From IMG/VR virus record IMGVR_UViG_3300021952_000022, positions 1 through 34,331 of that record: a stretch of 34,331 nucleotides of DNA. The stretch is one strand, 5' to 3'. Below are positions 1-8,874 of the stretch, one piece after another. Every line of letters starts with the position of its first letter. The first letter of the stretch is position 1. The notes under the pieces are model-generated. The model was not told the DNA's origin. It saw nothing but the letters and a program-made list of their open reading frames with translations, and did no database searches. A program made the translations under genes and the position numbers. The DNA comes from a virus.

Positions 1-1311
1 GTGGAAACCACCACCACCACCGCCGCCACCCGTGTTAGGTGTTCCATTAGTACCAACTGTTGTAGCAGCGCCAGTACCGCCGCCACCGTTACCGCCAGCA
101 CCATAAGTGCCGCTAGATGTTCCACCGCCACCACCGCCAGCAAAATAATAATGTGATGAAACATATTGGCCAAGTGAAGTAGCCGCACCCATAGCATCAA
201 TAAGCGTTGAAGTAATACCAATACCACCGACACCACCAACGCCAGCAGCAGCATTGCCACCTACGCCACCTGCACCACCACCACCGCCTGAGTTGGTAAT
301 GCTTGTGTTGTTAGAATAACCAGTACCACCCGCGTAGCCTTGTCCAGTAGTTCCAGATCCAGCAGTAGGCGAACCAGATGGATAACCGCCAGCGCCAGAT
401 CCAGAACCGCCAGTAATACCATTAGAACTGTTGCCTACGCCAGTGCCGCCACCCTTTACGAGTGTAAGTGAAGAAAATTGAGAATCACCGCCATTAGTTC
501 CAGCACCGCCAGCAGTTCCAGCAGCACCGCCAGCACCAACTGTTGCAGCATAAGAAGTATTGCTGGTTAATCCTTGTGCGGTAAATGCAAGAACGCCTCC
601 AGCACCAGCGCCAGATCCAGCAGCAGCACCACCTCCACCACCACCCGCAACAACTAGCACATCACACGCCATCGCCTTCTTAGGCGTAAAGATGCTTGAT
701 GAGAGAAACGCGTGATACCAATATGTTCCGTCTGTTTGGATAATATCGCCGCCAGTAGCGTAAGGAGCAATTACTGGATTTGTTCCAACGGTTGCAATTC
801 CGTAAAGAGAAAATGTGGAATATTGCTGAATAGTTGCGCCATTTGCGCTAGCAAGAGTAATAGAGTTAATTGTTGAAGTTTGATTCCATAACATTGCATT
901 TATGCTCATATATGCAGCAGTAGAATTATTTTCTCCAGCGGCATCGGCACTAAAAGATTTTTGTTGAGAACCTAAATAATTGGGGATATACAATTCGGCG
1001 CTTGCAAAAGTTCCAGTTGTGCTTGTAGCGCCGTTCCATCCCGTAGTAATCTCAGCGTGATCTGCGCCAGTAGCGTTTGATGATCCAGGAGCAGTACCAC
1101 TACCATTCAAATAACGATAAGAATAATGCGCTGCGGTATCTCCATTAAATCGGACACTTCCCCAATCGGGAATATTTGCCTGAGATGTGCGAACTGACAT
1201 AACAACTTTAAGATCTGTATAACCAGATTGCGGAATGTTTTGAAAAGTAACCGCGCCCGCGCCAGCAGCACCAACGGTTATGCGTTCAAGAAGAACCTCA
1301 TTTGCGCCCAT
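1..1311 (-). CDS. Glycine-rich tail fibre/adhesin-like protein, 3' end cut by window edge
   Basis: The frame is open from an ATG at 1311 to the left edge, so 437 residues are visible and the C terminus is missing. Residues 1-173 look like a beta-rich domain ending in FSLYGIA. A short linker (YHAF) follows, and then a glycine-rich region from about residue 217 that begins DVLVVAGGG and has long Gly runs. This is the layout of glycine-rich minor tail or adhesin proteins of actinophages. The next two genes upstream carry versions of the same N-terminal domain. A role at the tail tip in host recognition is inferred from position after the distal tail gene. Confidence 0.75.
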   Translation of the reverse strand, partial: MGANEVLLERITVGAAGAGAVTFQNIPQSGYTDLKVVMSVRTSQANIPDWGSVRFNGDTAAHYSYRYLNGSGTAPGSSNATGADHAEITTGWNGATSTTGTFASAELYIPNYLGSQQKSFSADAAGENNSTAAYMSINAMLWNQTSTINSITLASANGATIQQYSTFSLYGIATVGTNPVIAPYATGGDIIQTDGTYWYHAFLSSSIFTPKKAMACDVLVVAGGGGGGAAAGSGAGAGGVLAFTAQGLTSNTSYAATVGAGGAAGTAGGAGTNGGDSQFSSLTLVKGGGTGVGNSSNGITGGSGSGAGGYPSGSPTAGSGTTGQGYAGGTGYSNNTSITNSGGGGGAGGVGGNAAAGVGGVGGIGITSTLIDAMGAATSLGQYVSSHYYFAGGGGGGTSSGTYGAGGNGGGGTGAATTVGTNGTPNTGGGGGGGGFH

Positions 1312-1322
1312 GTATTTTCTCC

Positions 1323-2738
1323 CTAACTCACATACCGAATAATAATTACACCAGAACCACCATTGGCTCCAGTTCCATTAGCGCCACCGCCGCCACCACC
1401 AGTATTAGCCATGCCGTTTGTTGCAGCGCGAGATGTTGTTAATCCGACACCGCCGCCGCCATATCCACCAACGCCAGTAGCAACTGTATTGCCAGCAGTT
1501 CCACCGCCACCGCCCGCAAAATAAACATTTCCCGCAACTGATTCACCTAAGCGCGTTGCATTTCCCATAGCGGTAATTATTGGGGAAGTTGCACCAATAC
1601 CGCCAGCACCGCCGCCGCCAATAGCAAGACTTCCTGAAGGATATTCGGGCGCATTAAGTCCAGCGCCGCCAGCGCCACCACCGCCGCCGCCGCCCATGAT
1701 CGCATTATTTCCACCGCCGCCATATTGCCAGCCACCCGAATAACCTTCAGCGGGAGAATAGCCGCCAGCGTTTCCAGGTTGGAGAACTCCACTACCGTTA
1801 TCTCCACCACCGCCAGAACCACCATTAGTTGAACCTGAATAGTAAGGAGGAGCAGAAAGGTGAGTACCGCCACCGCCACCGCCAGTAGCGGCAAGCGTGG
1901 TTAATCCAGAACCAGCAAGAGAAGAATTAGAACCCTGTGCGCCAGTATTATTAAAAACTCCACCACCAAATGAACCAACGGTAGCCGTGTAAGCGGTTCC
2001 ATTGGTTAAACTTAATGTTGCAGTACGCAAACCACCCGCGCCGCCACCATTTCCGTAGCGTTGCCATGTTCCACCACCTGGATAGTTATCAGCACCACCG
2101 CCACCACCGCCAGCGACAACGAGAACATCACATGAAAGATTTGCAGATGGGGTAAATGTGCCAGATGAGGTAAATGCGTGATAGGTATAGCCATCAGCGC
2201 CAAATGTAATTGTTCCACCCGTTGCCTTAGCAGATGTTACTACTGGTTGAGCGGCGATACCATAAATAGAAATAGTTGTACCTACTGCAAATCCAGCAGA
2301 GCAAGTAAATGTTAATGAATTTACAGCACCAGTATTAGCAATCAATGTTGCAAATGATAAAACTTCATTTTCAACAGATCCATAACGCCCAATTATTGTT
2401 TTATCTGTAACGGCGTTACTATAATTCATAATAGTAAATTCATTAATAGAAAAACTTTGCGTACTTCCAGCAATAAATCCAGGGCGGCACGATGTTGTTG
2501 GTACATCTCTAAATGATGCAGATGAGGTTCCGCTTCCATCAACAAAAACTGAAGAATAAATTGAACCTGAAAGATTGGTTGCTAAACGAAATTCCGTTGC
2601 GCCGCCAGTTCCAGTTCTGGCTGACATAACAATATCTAAATCTGTGTATGTCTGAGGAATTGAGTTAAAGGTTATGGTATTGGTAGATGATCCCGTAACG
2701 GTTTGGGATAATAATGGGATATTTGTATTAGTAGCCAT
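1323..2738 (-). CDS. Glycine-rich tail fibre/adhesin-like protein
   Basis: The 471-residue protein is a full-length paralogue of its downstream neighbour. It has an N-terminal beta-rich domain (about 1-165, ending ISIYGIA), a linker with YHAF, the DVLVVAGGG entry motif near residue 204, and then a Gly/Ala/Asn-rich region. It ends GSGVIIIRYVS, the usual closing strand of this type of glycine-rich domain. The ATG at 2738 overlaps the previous gene's stop as TAATG. A surface-exposed tail tip protein is likely. The exact ligand cannot be told. Confidence 0.75.
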   Translation of the reverse strand: MATNTNIPLLSQTVTGSSTNTITFNSIPQTYTDLDIVMSARTGTGGATEFRLATNLSGSIYSSVFVDGSGTSSASFRDVPTTSCRPGFIAGSTQSFSINEFTIMNYSNAVTDKTIIGRYGSVENEVLSFATLIANTGAVNSLTFTCSAGFAVGTTISIYGIAAQPVVTSAKATGGTITFGADGYTYHAFTSSGTFTPSANLSCDVLVVAGGGGGGADNYPGGGTWQRYGNGGGAGGLRTATLSLTNGTAYTATVGSFGGGVFNNTGAQGSNSSLAGSGLTTLAATGGGGGGTHLSAPPYYSGSTNGGSGGGGDNGSGVLQPGNAGGYSPAEGYSGGWQYGGGGNNAIMGGGGGGGAGGAGLNAPEYPSGSLAIGGGGAGGIGATSPIITAMGNATRLGESVAGNVYFAGGGGGTAGNTVATGVGGYGGGGVGLTTSRAATNGMANTGGGGGGANGTGANGGSGVIIIRYVS

Positions 2739-3295
2739 TAGCGCGCTCCATAAAGACTAAATGTAGTGTATTGGGCAAATGAAGTTGCTGCGGTTGTAAA
2801 TGTTATTGATGTAATTGGAGCAGTTGCCATCCATGAGCCAGTACCCATAGCAACAAATCCAGCACTACCGTTATCATAACCTGCTAAATTGCGAGTTGTT
2901 TTATTTTTACTAATACTTGCATAATCAATAATATTCATAATTCCACCTGCAAAAACACCAGTTGCCGATGATGCTACCGCGCGTTGTTCAAGAGGAATAT
3001 TTGCGCGAGGGCCACCACCTTCAGTTCCAGCGGCTCCACTTCCAGTTCCATACAAACCGTGATAAGTATAATTATTTCCAGTATCACCGTTAAAAGTCAT
3101 TAAAATAGAATCTTCAGCGCCAGTTCCTTTTGTGATAGAACGAATTTGAAGCCTTGAATAAGTAGAGGGAATACCCGCAAAAGTAATTGCAGCAGATCCA
3201 CCGCTGGGAACGGTTACCGTAGCCAAAGCATCAAAAGCGCCGCTAGGGGCAAAAAGGTGGCCTGAAATACCAGATGCGATTGTACCTAGAATCAC
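2738..3295 (-). CDS. Short tail-tip protein, N-domain-only paralogue of the glycine-rich adhesins
   Basis: The 185 residues match the N-terminal domain of the two glycine-rich proteins: IPSTYSRLQIRS, then FNGD, YTYH, an internal Ile-Asp-Tyr segment, and a closing FSLYGAR. The protein stops where the others continue into the glycine-rich part. It starts at GTG 3295, which overlaps the previous stop as GTGA. It may be a third copy of the module or a partner that co-assembles with the longer copies. Function is inferred only from this relationship and the location. Confidence 0.65.
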   Translation of the reverse strand: MILGTIASGISGHLFAPSGAFDALATVTVPSGGSAAITFAGIPSTYSRLQIRSITKGTGAEDSILMTFNGDTGNNYTYHGLYGTGSGAAGTEGGGPRANIPLEQRAVASSATGVFAGGIMNIIDYASISKNKTTRNLAGYDNGSAGFVAMGTGSWMATAPITSITFTTAATSFAQYTTFSLYGAR

Positions 3296-3789
3296 GATAC
3301 ATCACCCACGCAGTACCATACATCGGTAGCCGTTTTAATAATTGTTGCTGATGAGAACTGGGCGCGAAGTTTTGGCGCGATAGCAGTTCCACCCGTTGAG
3401 TTAAGTGTTGTTGTACCTGATGATGCGGCCTGAATAGTGATTAAGCCTGAGCCCACCTGGAGTATGCTGATTTGGGTTCCAATAGGGAACGCCGTAGTTG
3501 CATTGGTAGGAATGTTAATAGTTCCCGCAGTAGATCCATTAGATGCGAGCAGAATGTTTCCCGCATCTGAAGCGATGAGGGTATAGGCGTTGGTAGCAAA
3601 TGTAGGGGTAGATTGAGAAATGCCAGGGTTAGCGTAAGCCAAAGCGTTCCAGGCGCTAGATCCATTTCCGATCTTAAATTTAAGCGTATCGGTTTCAAAT
3701 CCGACTTCACCTGATGCAAGAGTTGAGTTTGCAGATACCCATGATGCGGCAGTACCTCGGCGTAATTGAACCTGTGTAATAACGGCCAT
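3292..3789 (-). CDS. Tail fibre protein with Mtd-type N-terminal domain
   Basis: The 165-residue protein opens with QVQLRRGTAASW followed by LASGEVGFETDT, KFKIGNGSSAWNAL. This is the small repeat-type domain known from the N terminus of the major tropism determinant and many other phage fibres, where it acts as an attachment or trimerisation module. The C-terminal ~95 residues form a second module ending LRAQFSSA...WYCVGDVS. The same module closes the 335-residue protein two genes downstream. No variable-repeat or reverse transcriptase is visible nearby, so this is not evidence for a diversity-generating element. Confidence 0.7.
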   Translation of the reverse strand: MAVITQVQLRRGTAASWVSANSTLASGEVGFETDTLKFKIGNGSSAWNALAYANPGISQSTPTFATNAYTLIASDAGNILLASNGSTAGTINIPTNATTAFPIGTQISILQVGSGLITIQAASSGTTTLNSTGGTAIAPKLRAQFSSATIIKTATDVWYCVGDVS

Positions 3790-4049
3790 CAGGCTGAACC
3801 TCCATCTACGGTTTGTGTGCTAGTAGTAGTAGCAGAACCACCATCGTAAGGTGCAATGCTATCAAAATTTCCAGCATCGAGCGCAGAGAGCGTGGATGCG
3901 GAAGTTAAAGAAATCCAAATTGAACCGTTATAAACTCTTAATGAGTTATCGGTTGTATTGAAATAATGATCTCCAGCGCGAAGCGTAGGCGTACTGGGAT
4001 CAGTAGTCCTAGCAGGTGCATTAAGCGGCGATAAAGATAGGCGTGACAT
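3789..4049 (-). CDS. Small tail fibre-associated protein
   Basis: The 86-residue protein contains HYFNTTDNSLRVYNGSIW, a short beta motif common in phage fibres. It is also present near the N terminus of the 507-residue fibre-like protein at 18953-20476. The C terminus carries two DGGSA copies separated by a Thr/Ser linker. Its start and stop overlap both neighbours (TAATG and TGATG), so it is translated as part of the fibre cassette. It is probably a linker or attachment subunit; this is inference. Confidence 0.6.
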   Translation of the reverse strand: MSRLSLSPLNAPARTTDPSTPTLRAGDHYFNTTDNSLRVYNGSIWISLTSASTLSALDAGNFDSIAPYDGGSATTTSTQTVDGGSA

Positions 4050-5056
4050 TAAGCAACATCACCTGTAATGATCCAGTTATCAGTAGAGACTTGAACCGCT
4101 GAACACATGGAATATTGAGCGCGCAAAGTTGGAGCCGATGCAGTAGCAGCGGTTGAAACAATGGTTACGGGATTTGGTGAAGATGCGCCAGCAAAAACAA
4201 CTGCGCCAGATCCATAACGAGCAAAGTTCACGGTAGTTCCAACGGGAAGAGCCTGGGTCGCGTTTGATGCGATGGTTATGGTTGATGAAGATGAAGAGGT
4301 AACGGTGATGAGTTTTTGAGCATCAGTTACATTCACGGTATATGAACCAGTTTGAGCATTAACCGTAAGATTTGGGTTATATGTTGCTGCGGTGATCTGA
4401 GTAGATCCATCTGAGAATGTAAGTGTTCCCGATGGAGATACTGCGAATGTCTGAGCGCCAGTAGCGTTATTAACGCGGATCGCTTTACCTGTTTGAGAGG
4501 TTGCGCCATTAACAACGATGGTATCTGCTGAGGTGTTGAGAGCAGTAAATTGAGAATCTGAGAACTGGGTAATTACACGCTTATCGGTAATGTTTCCTGA
4601 TGTAATGGATGTTGCGCCAGCGGGTATGGCAATCTGAGCCAAAAGAAGTGAGTTGGCGGGCGCGCTAGGGGCTACTGGAGATGTTGCTGGAGTACCTGTA
4701 ACAACCTGGAAAATGACCTGGTTATTAGCGGTTCCACCGTAGAACGCATCCTGAACTACCGCACAAACAATATCAATACGAGGATTTGTAGGATTAGCGG
4801 TAGCAACTGAAACTGTTGTTGAAGCATCGTTATACGCGATGTAAAGGCCCTGGGTAGAGGTTTGAGAACCCGCAATAACGGCGTGACCCGCTGCAATTTG
4901 AACTGCCATAGAGGGAGTGCTGGTAGGTGTGACCTGCAACGCTGGCGCATAACCGATACCTGCGGTGGCGAAGAGAATACCAGTAGCGGTTAAGCGATCA
5001 TTCTCAGCGGTGTGAGAACCGTTTTGTAACCAACTAGGCGGGTTGCGTAGTGCCAT
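4049..5056 (-). CDS. Tail fibre / baseplate-associated protein
   Basis: The 335-residue protein is rich in Ala, Thr, Ser and Val and has an N-terminal segment starting MALRNPPSWLQNGSHTAEND, typical of phage baseplate or fibre-attachment proteins. The last ~95 residues are homologous to the C terminus of the 165-residue Mtd_N-type protein (LPVGTT, then SAPTLRAQYS, ending GDVA). AAGGAG precedes the ATG at 5056. It follows the distal tail gene and is probably the first component of the receptor-binding apparatus; this is inferred from order. Confidence 0.65.
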   Translation of the reverse strand: MALRNPPSWLQNGSHTAENDRLTATGILFATAGIGYAPALQVTPTSTPSMAVQIAAGHAVIAGSQTSTQGLYIAYNDASTTVSVATANPTNPRIDIVCAVVQDAFYGGTANNQVIFQVVTGTPATSPVAPSAPANSLLLAQIAIPAGATSITSGNITDKRVITQFSDSQFTALNTSADTIVVNGATSQTGKAIRVNNATGAQTFAVSPSGTLTFSDGSTQITAATYNPNLTVNAQTGSYTVNVTDAQKLITVTSSSSSTITIASNATQALPVGTTVNFARYGSGAVVFAGASSPNPVTIVSTAATASAPTLRAQYSMCSAVQVSTDNWIITGDVA

Positions 5057-5065
5057 TTATGCTCC

Positions 5066-5923
5066 TTAGATGTACGCGTTTTGCCAGGAAACTACACAAG
5101 ATGTACCTGTGCCAGTTCCAGATGCAACGAAAGTATAATACGAAGTGCCAGACGATAAAGCGAACCAAGATGAACTATTATCAAGAAGAGCGCGGCGATT
5201 GACACCGTTAAGGGTTACGGTTCTTAGTTGAGTATCCAAAATCAAAGTATCGGAAATTGCTAAGGTGTAATTGATCTTCAAGAATTGACCCGATGAAATA
5301 TTATTAACCTGCGGATTTACGCATGGGCCAGTAATCGTAATCAATGGATAAGTAGTGGTATTTCCAGAGTTGTTCAAAATACCGTTAGCAAAACCAGCGC
5401 CGTAAGTCATGTTATAGGTACGGTTATATGTACGGCCCGTTACTGGATTAGCAGAGAAAACATCCTGCGCGTGGAGAAGTGAATCGTAGATAAGCGGATC
5501 AGGTGAGAAGAATTCATAAGTGGCGATTGCTTTGCCATAAGTGAATTCTGGATCAATCTTGATAGAACGCTTGCGAACACGGGCTTTAACTTGCTGCAAA
5601 TTAGATCCTGGGATTTGGAATTGAAGGATTCCTGTACCCTGTTGCTGAGGCTGAAGAGCGGCAGTAAGAGCGTTTAGATTGGTTTGCATTGAGGTAGATG
5701 GCGTACCGAATACCTGAATAGTAATCATAATGTTACGCTGGCGAAGAAAATCGCGGCCCGTGAACATACCATCCTGATAACCCTTGTTATCATCCTGGGA
5801 ATTGATGGAAGGTAGGGCCGCAATTCCATCAACGCTAGTGATTTGATATGGCGATCCAGAGCCACCGAATACAAAGCCGTTAAACGCAAAGGAATAAGGA
5901 TTGAGTGAGGTTACTGTTGCCAT
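5066..5923 (-). CDS. Distal tail protein (Dit-like, siphovirus tail component)
   Basis: The 285-residue protein follows the tape measure gene by two bases, which is the usual place for the distal tail protein. Residues 1-140 resemble the ring-forming N-terminal domain (FNGFVFGG, GRDFLRQRNIMITIQVFG, then YEFFSPDPLIYDS). The C-terminal half is a beta-sandwich (YPLITITGP, ILDTQLRTVTLNGVNRRALLD, typical of the galectin-like part). It should form the hexameric hub between tail tube and adhesins. Confidence 0.8.
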   Translation of the reverse strand: MATVTSLNPYSFAFNGFVFGGSGSPYQITSVDGIAALPSINSQDDNKGYQDGMFTGRDFLRQRNIMITIQVFGTPSTSMQTNLNALTAALQPQQQGTGILQFQIPGSNLQQVKARVRKRSIKIDPEFTYGKAIATYEFFSPDPLIYDSLLHAQDVFSANPVTGRTYNRTYNMTYGAGFANGILNNSGNTTTYPLITITGPCVNPQVNNISSGQFLKINYTLAISDTLILDTQLRTVTLNGVNRRALLDNSSSWFALSSGTSYYTFVASGTGTGTSCVVSWQNAYI

Positions 5924-5925
5924 GA

Positions 5926-8451
5926 TTAAACGCCCATCATGTTTCTAGTATAAGAGGAGAGAGTGGATCTAGGGCCAAAGAGAGTATCTGCTGAAGTGAC
6001 TACTGCAAAAGCGGTAGCGGCAGCAATATCATGTGGATTGGCATTGGTGTTATTAGTCTGATTAATGATTACTGACTTAGCCGCAATTCCCGCTCCAAGT
6101 TCTGGGGAGAGAACCGCTGATTGAATTACTGCGGGAACATAGGCATTACCGCCTACATAGTTTTGGCTAGCAGCAACCTGGCCCTCAGCGATGGCGCGAG
6201 CATCTGCAACGGCCTTCTTAACTGCCGCTAACTTTCCATCAGCCGTAGCCATGATCTTATCTAGGGCAATATTCAAAGCATCGCCAGCGTTGGTGAGAGC
6301 AGTAGCAAGAGTCTGATGCGCGTTTCGTACTGCTTCATTGTAAGCATTTTGAGCATCGGTCATTTTTGCGCTTGTTGTTTCGTTCAGTTTCTTTAGCGCA
6401 TCTTGATAATCTGTTTGAGTTTTGAGGTAAGAGTTTTTAAGTTTTTCGTTAGCAAAGTTCACGCCATCGTTCATGGTTGTTGCGAGCGCATCAATTCCAT
6501 GACTAGAGACGGTATCAAGTTGAGTATAAACGCTCTGTAATTGAGAGATGGTTTCAGGTGATGAAGTCTCAATAGCCTGAGCCAAAAGGTGGCCTGTATT
6601 GGTTCCCTGGGCTATTACCTGGTCAATGAATTGCTGAGAGAATCCGAGGCCCTGGAGTTTGCCAGCATCAGCGATAAGGGTTTGAGCGCCCTGAATCTTT
6701 GTTTTGAACTGGCCAATAAGGTTGGTGATATTAGCCTGGTTTTGACCACCGAGAAGGTTGGAGAAGAGGCTACCAACATCGCCCGCAGTAGCCTGAGAGA
6801 ACGCGTTACGCATCTCATCAATGGATTGATTAATAATATCCTGGTACTTTTGAGCGTAATCTTTATCCAAAGCCAATTTATCGGCGTTGAATTGTGCCTT
6901 AATATCGTTCTCATCTTTCAACCGCTTAACGGTTGCATCCATGATTGTATTATCAAACGCAGCGTAAGCCTTCTTCGCTTCCTCGCGGTAAGTGATTTGA
7001 AGGTTAGCAATATCTGTGAGGGTTTGCTTAACTGTTGAAGTAGCGCCGCTTACATCGCCAGCAACATCGGTTGTAGCATCTTTTGTTTTAGGGGCTTTTT
7101 TCTTTGTTTCGTCAGCGGTCTTTTTCATCGCTTCAAGTTTTTTGGTAAAGCCCTCTACCTTTGAAGCAGTTTTCTCAAAGAACCCACCAACGCTATCAAT
7201 AACGCCGTTAATTTCTTTTAAGGCCGTTTTAGCGGGGCCAACTCCCAGGGCTGCGAGCGCACCCAATACTAAGCGCAATGGGCCTGTTGCAAACTTCATA
7301 AATGAGGTGACCAGATGGCCAACGGTTTCAATGAGCCAGGCAATAGCCTTAACGCCAAAAATACCAACATCAATAATAGCGTTGCGAACGGTATTGCTAT
7401 GGCGAGCGACCAACAATAATCCAGTAATCAGCAATCCAACGATCGTGAGAACGATTCCGATTGGGCTTGCTTTCATGGCTATATTGAGAAGGAGTTGAGC
7501 GGCGGTCATAGATTTAGTCGCAGCGGTTCCACCATTGGTGGCAAAAGTAAGAGCAGTTTGAGCGGCGGCAGTACCAGAGGTAACCGCAATATAAACAATT
7601 TGCGCTGCCTTAAAAATATTCATGGCGGTTGTGTATAACTTGATAGCAACTACGCCAGCGACAAATGCGCCACCCACTATGGCAATTTCTTTGCCGAATT
7701 TAATAAAGAAATTTAATACGGTTTGAATAATAGGCAAAAGTGTTTGGCCTAGTTTTTCCGCAACTGCCTTGATCTGGGCTTCAATAACCTTTAATTGACC
7801 AGCAAAAGTTTTAGCATAGGCAGATGCCTGGCCGCCTAATTTTTGGTTTAACTGACCAAATGCTTTATTAATCGCATCGTGCTTAGGGAGGTTGGAATCG
7901 AGAGTAACGCCCAATTCCTTAAATGCTTTAGCAGATCCCTGAGTACCGCGAGCCAGGATAGTCGCAGCGGTGTTGAGATCAATGTGCTTATAGCGGGCGA
8001 GGTTTGCTGCGGTAGTCATTAGAGCGGTTGATTTCTCTACTGATCCAGTAGCAGTAACCAGCGTACCCATAGCCCGTGAAGTCTCTACGGTGTCAAAACC
8101 TAGTGAACGAAGAGCGGTGATCTGGCCTTCAACAATTTTCTTATTTGCTTCGCTGGCAAGTCCGAGGTTGCCCATAGCGGTATCAAGTCGCTGAGTAGCC
8201 TCTTCAGCGTTCATAAATTCCTTAACGGAAAGAGCCATAGCAGCAACGCCAACAAATGCAATAGCCTTAAATGCGGCTCCTGCGCGCTCGGCAGCAATTT
8301 CCATTTTAGACATTGAGGCGCTTGTTACATTAGCGCGCTCTGCCATTACGGTAAGTTCAGTATTAACCTTTTGGAATTCAGCAATAGCCTCGCCAGATTT
8401 AGCCAGGATCTCAATTACTACTGGAGGAAGAAAGCCACCTAATTCAGCCAC
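5926..8451 (-). CDS. Tail tape measure protein
   Basis: At 841 residues this is the longest gene in the window. It sits between the chaperone/neck-like genes and the distal tail gene. The N terminus is Ala-rich and helical (KSGEAIAEFQKVNTELTVM). Hydrophobic segments lie near 60-76, 255-280, 325-350 and 385-400, and a long Lys/Ala/Asp-rich coiled-coil region spans about 430-750. At the usual ~1.5 angstrom per residue it predicts a tail of roughly 125 nm. The start is GTG 8451 with AGGAGG seven bases upstream. No lysozyme or peptidase insertion was noticed. Confidence 0.9.
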   Translation of the reverse strand: MAELGGFLPPVVIEILAKSGEAIAEFQKVNTELTVMAERANVTSASMSKMEIAAERAGAAFKAIAFVGVAAMALSVKEFMNAEEATQRLDTAMGNLGLASEANKKIVEGQITALRSLGFDTVETSRAMGTLVTATGSVEKSTALMTTAANLARYKHIDLNTAATILARGTQGSAKAFKELGVTLDSNLPKHDAINKAFGQLNQKLGGQASAYAKTFAGQLKVIEAQIKAVAEKLGQTLLPIIQTVLNFFIKFGKEIAIVGGAFVAGVVAIKLYTTAMNIFKAAQIVYIAVTSGTAAAQTALTFATNGGTAATKSMTAAQLLLNIAMKASPIGIVLTIVGLLITGLLLVARHSNTVRNAIIDVGIFGVKAIAWLIETVGHLVTSFMKFATGPLRLVLGALAALGVGPAKTALKEINGVIDSVGGFFEKTASKVEGFTKKLEAMKKTADETKKKAPKTKDATTDVAGDVSGATSTVKQTLTDIANLQITYREEAKKAYAAFDNTIMDATVKRLKDENDIKAQFNADKLALDKDYAQKYQDIINQSIDEMRNAFSQATAGDVGSLFSNLLGGQNQANITNLIGQFKTKIQGAQTLIADAGKLQGLGFSQQFIDQVIAQGTNTGHLLAQAIETSSPETISQLQSVYTQLDTVSSHGIDALATTMNDGVNFANEKLKNSYLKTQTDYQDALKKLNETTSAKMTDAQNAYNEAVRNAHQTLATALTNAGDALNIALDKIMATADGKLAAVKKAVADARAIAEGQVAASQNYVGGNAYVPAVIQSAVLSPELGAGIAAKSVIINQTNNTNANPHDIAAATAFAVVTSADTLFGPRSTLSSYTRNMMGV

Positions 8452-8874
8452 TTATTTTCCTCCTAGATGTTTGCGTAATGCAATTTGGGCAATTCCTGAA
8501 CTATGAAATTTCTTTAACGCTGGGGCCATGTATGGGAAGTTTTCTCCATTAACCCAGGTACGAGGTGCATAACTTCCACCCAGTTCAACGGCGCGAGAGT
8601 AAATCATCTGTGGGCCTACTGTTGCGCTATATGTAGCAAATCCCACCTTAGCGGGATAGCCAGTAATCGAACGGCGCAAATTACCAGTACGGTTCATTGG
8701 TGGTTCGCCCGTAGTAGCCTTTTGACCTTCAGGGCGCTGACCTTGAATCTCCTCTTTAGAGAGTTGAATTAAAGCGGTCATCATTTCATCACGCGCCCTG
8801 CGAGTGCCGTTATCAATTTTTTCCATATACTTAACTAGATCCCGCTTTACTGTTTGCAAGTTGTTGATTATCAT
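8452..8874 (-). CDS. HK97 gp10-like neck/tail-completion protein
   Basis: I place the start at ATG 8874 because a perfect AGGAGG lies six bases upstream; a longer frame to 8940 would run into the chaperone region without such a site. The 140 residues show the gp10-like pattern: a charged N-terminal helix (LVKYMEKIDNGTRRARDEM), TGNLRRSI, then YSRAVELGG and a C-terminal FPYMAPALKK. This family usually bridges head and tail or completes the tail. Its place between the chaperones and the tape measure is less common, since it normally sits before the tail terminator. Confidence 0.65.
   Translation of the reverse strand: MIINNLQTVKRDLVKYMEKIDNGTRRARDEMMTALIQLSKEEIQGQRPEGQKATTGEPPMNRTGNLRRSITGYPAKVGFATYSATVGPQMIYSRAVELGGSYAPRTWVNGENFPYMAPALKKFHSSGIAQIALRKHLGGK

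Noticed and set aside
3292-3789. Possible diversity-generating retroelement suggested by the Mtd-type domain
   Set aside because: There is no reverse transcriptase, template repeat or C-type lectin end in the window, and this N-terminal domain is common in ordinary fibres.
6589-7498. Two overlapping plus-strand open frames opposite the tape measure gene
   Set aside because: They mirror the tape measure coding sequence and have no recognisable protein pattern.
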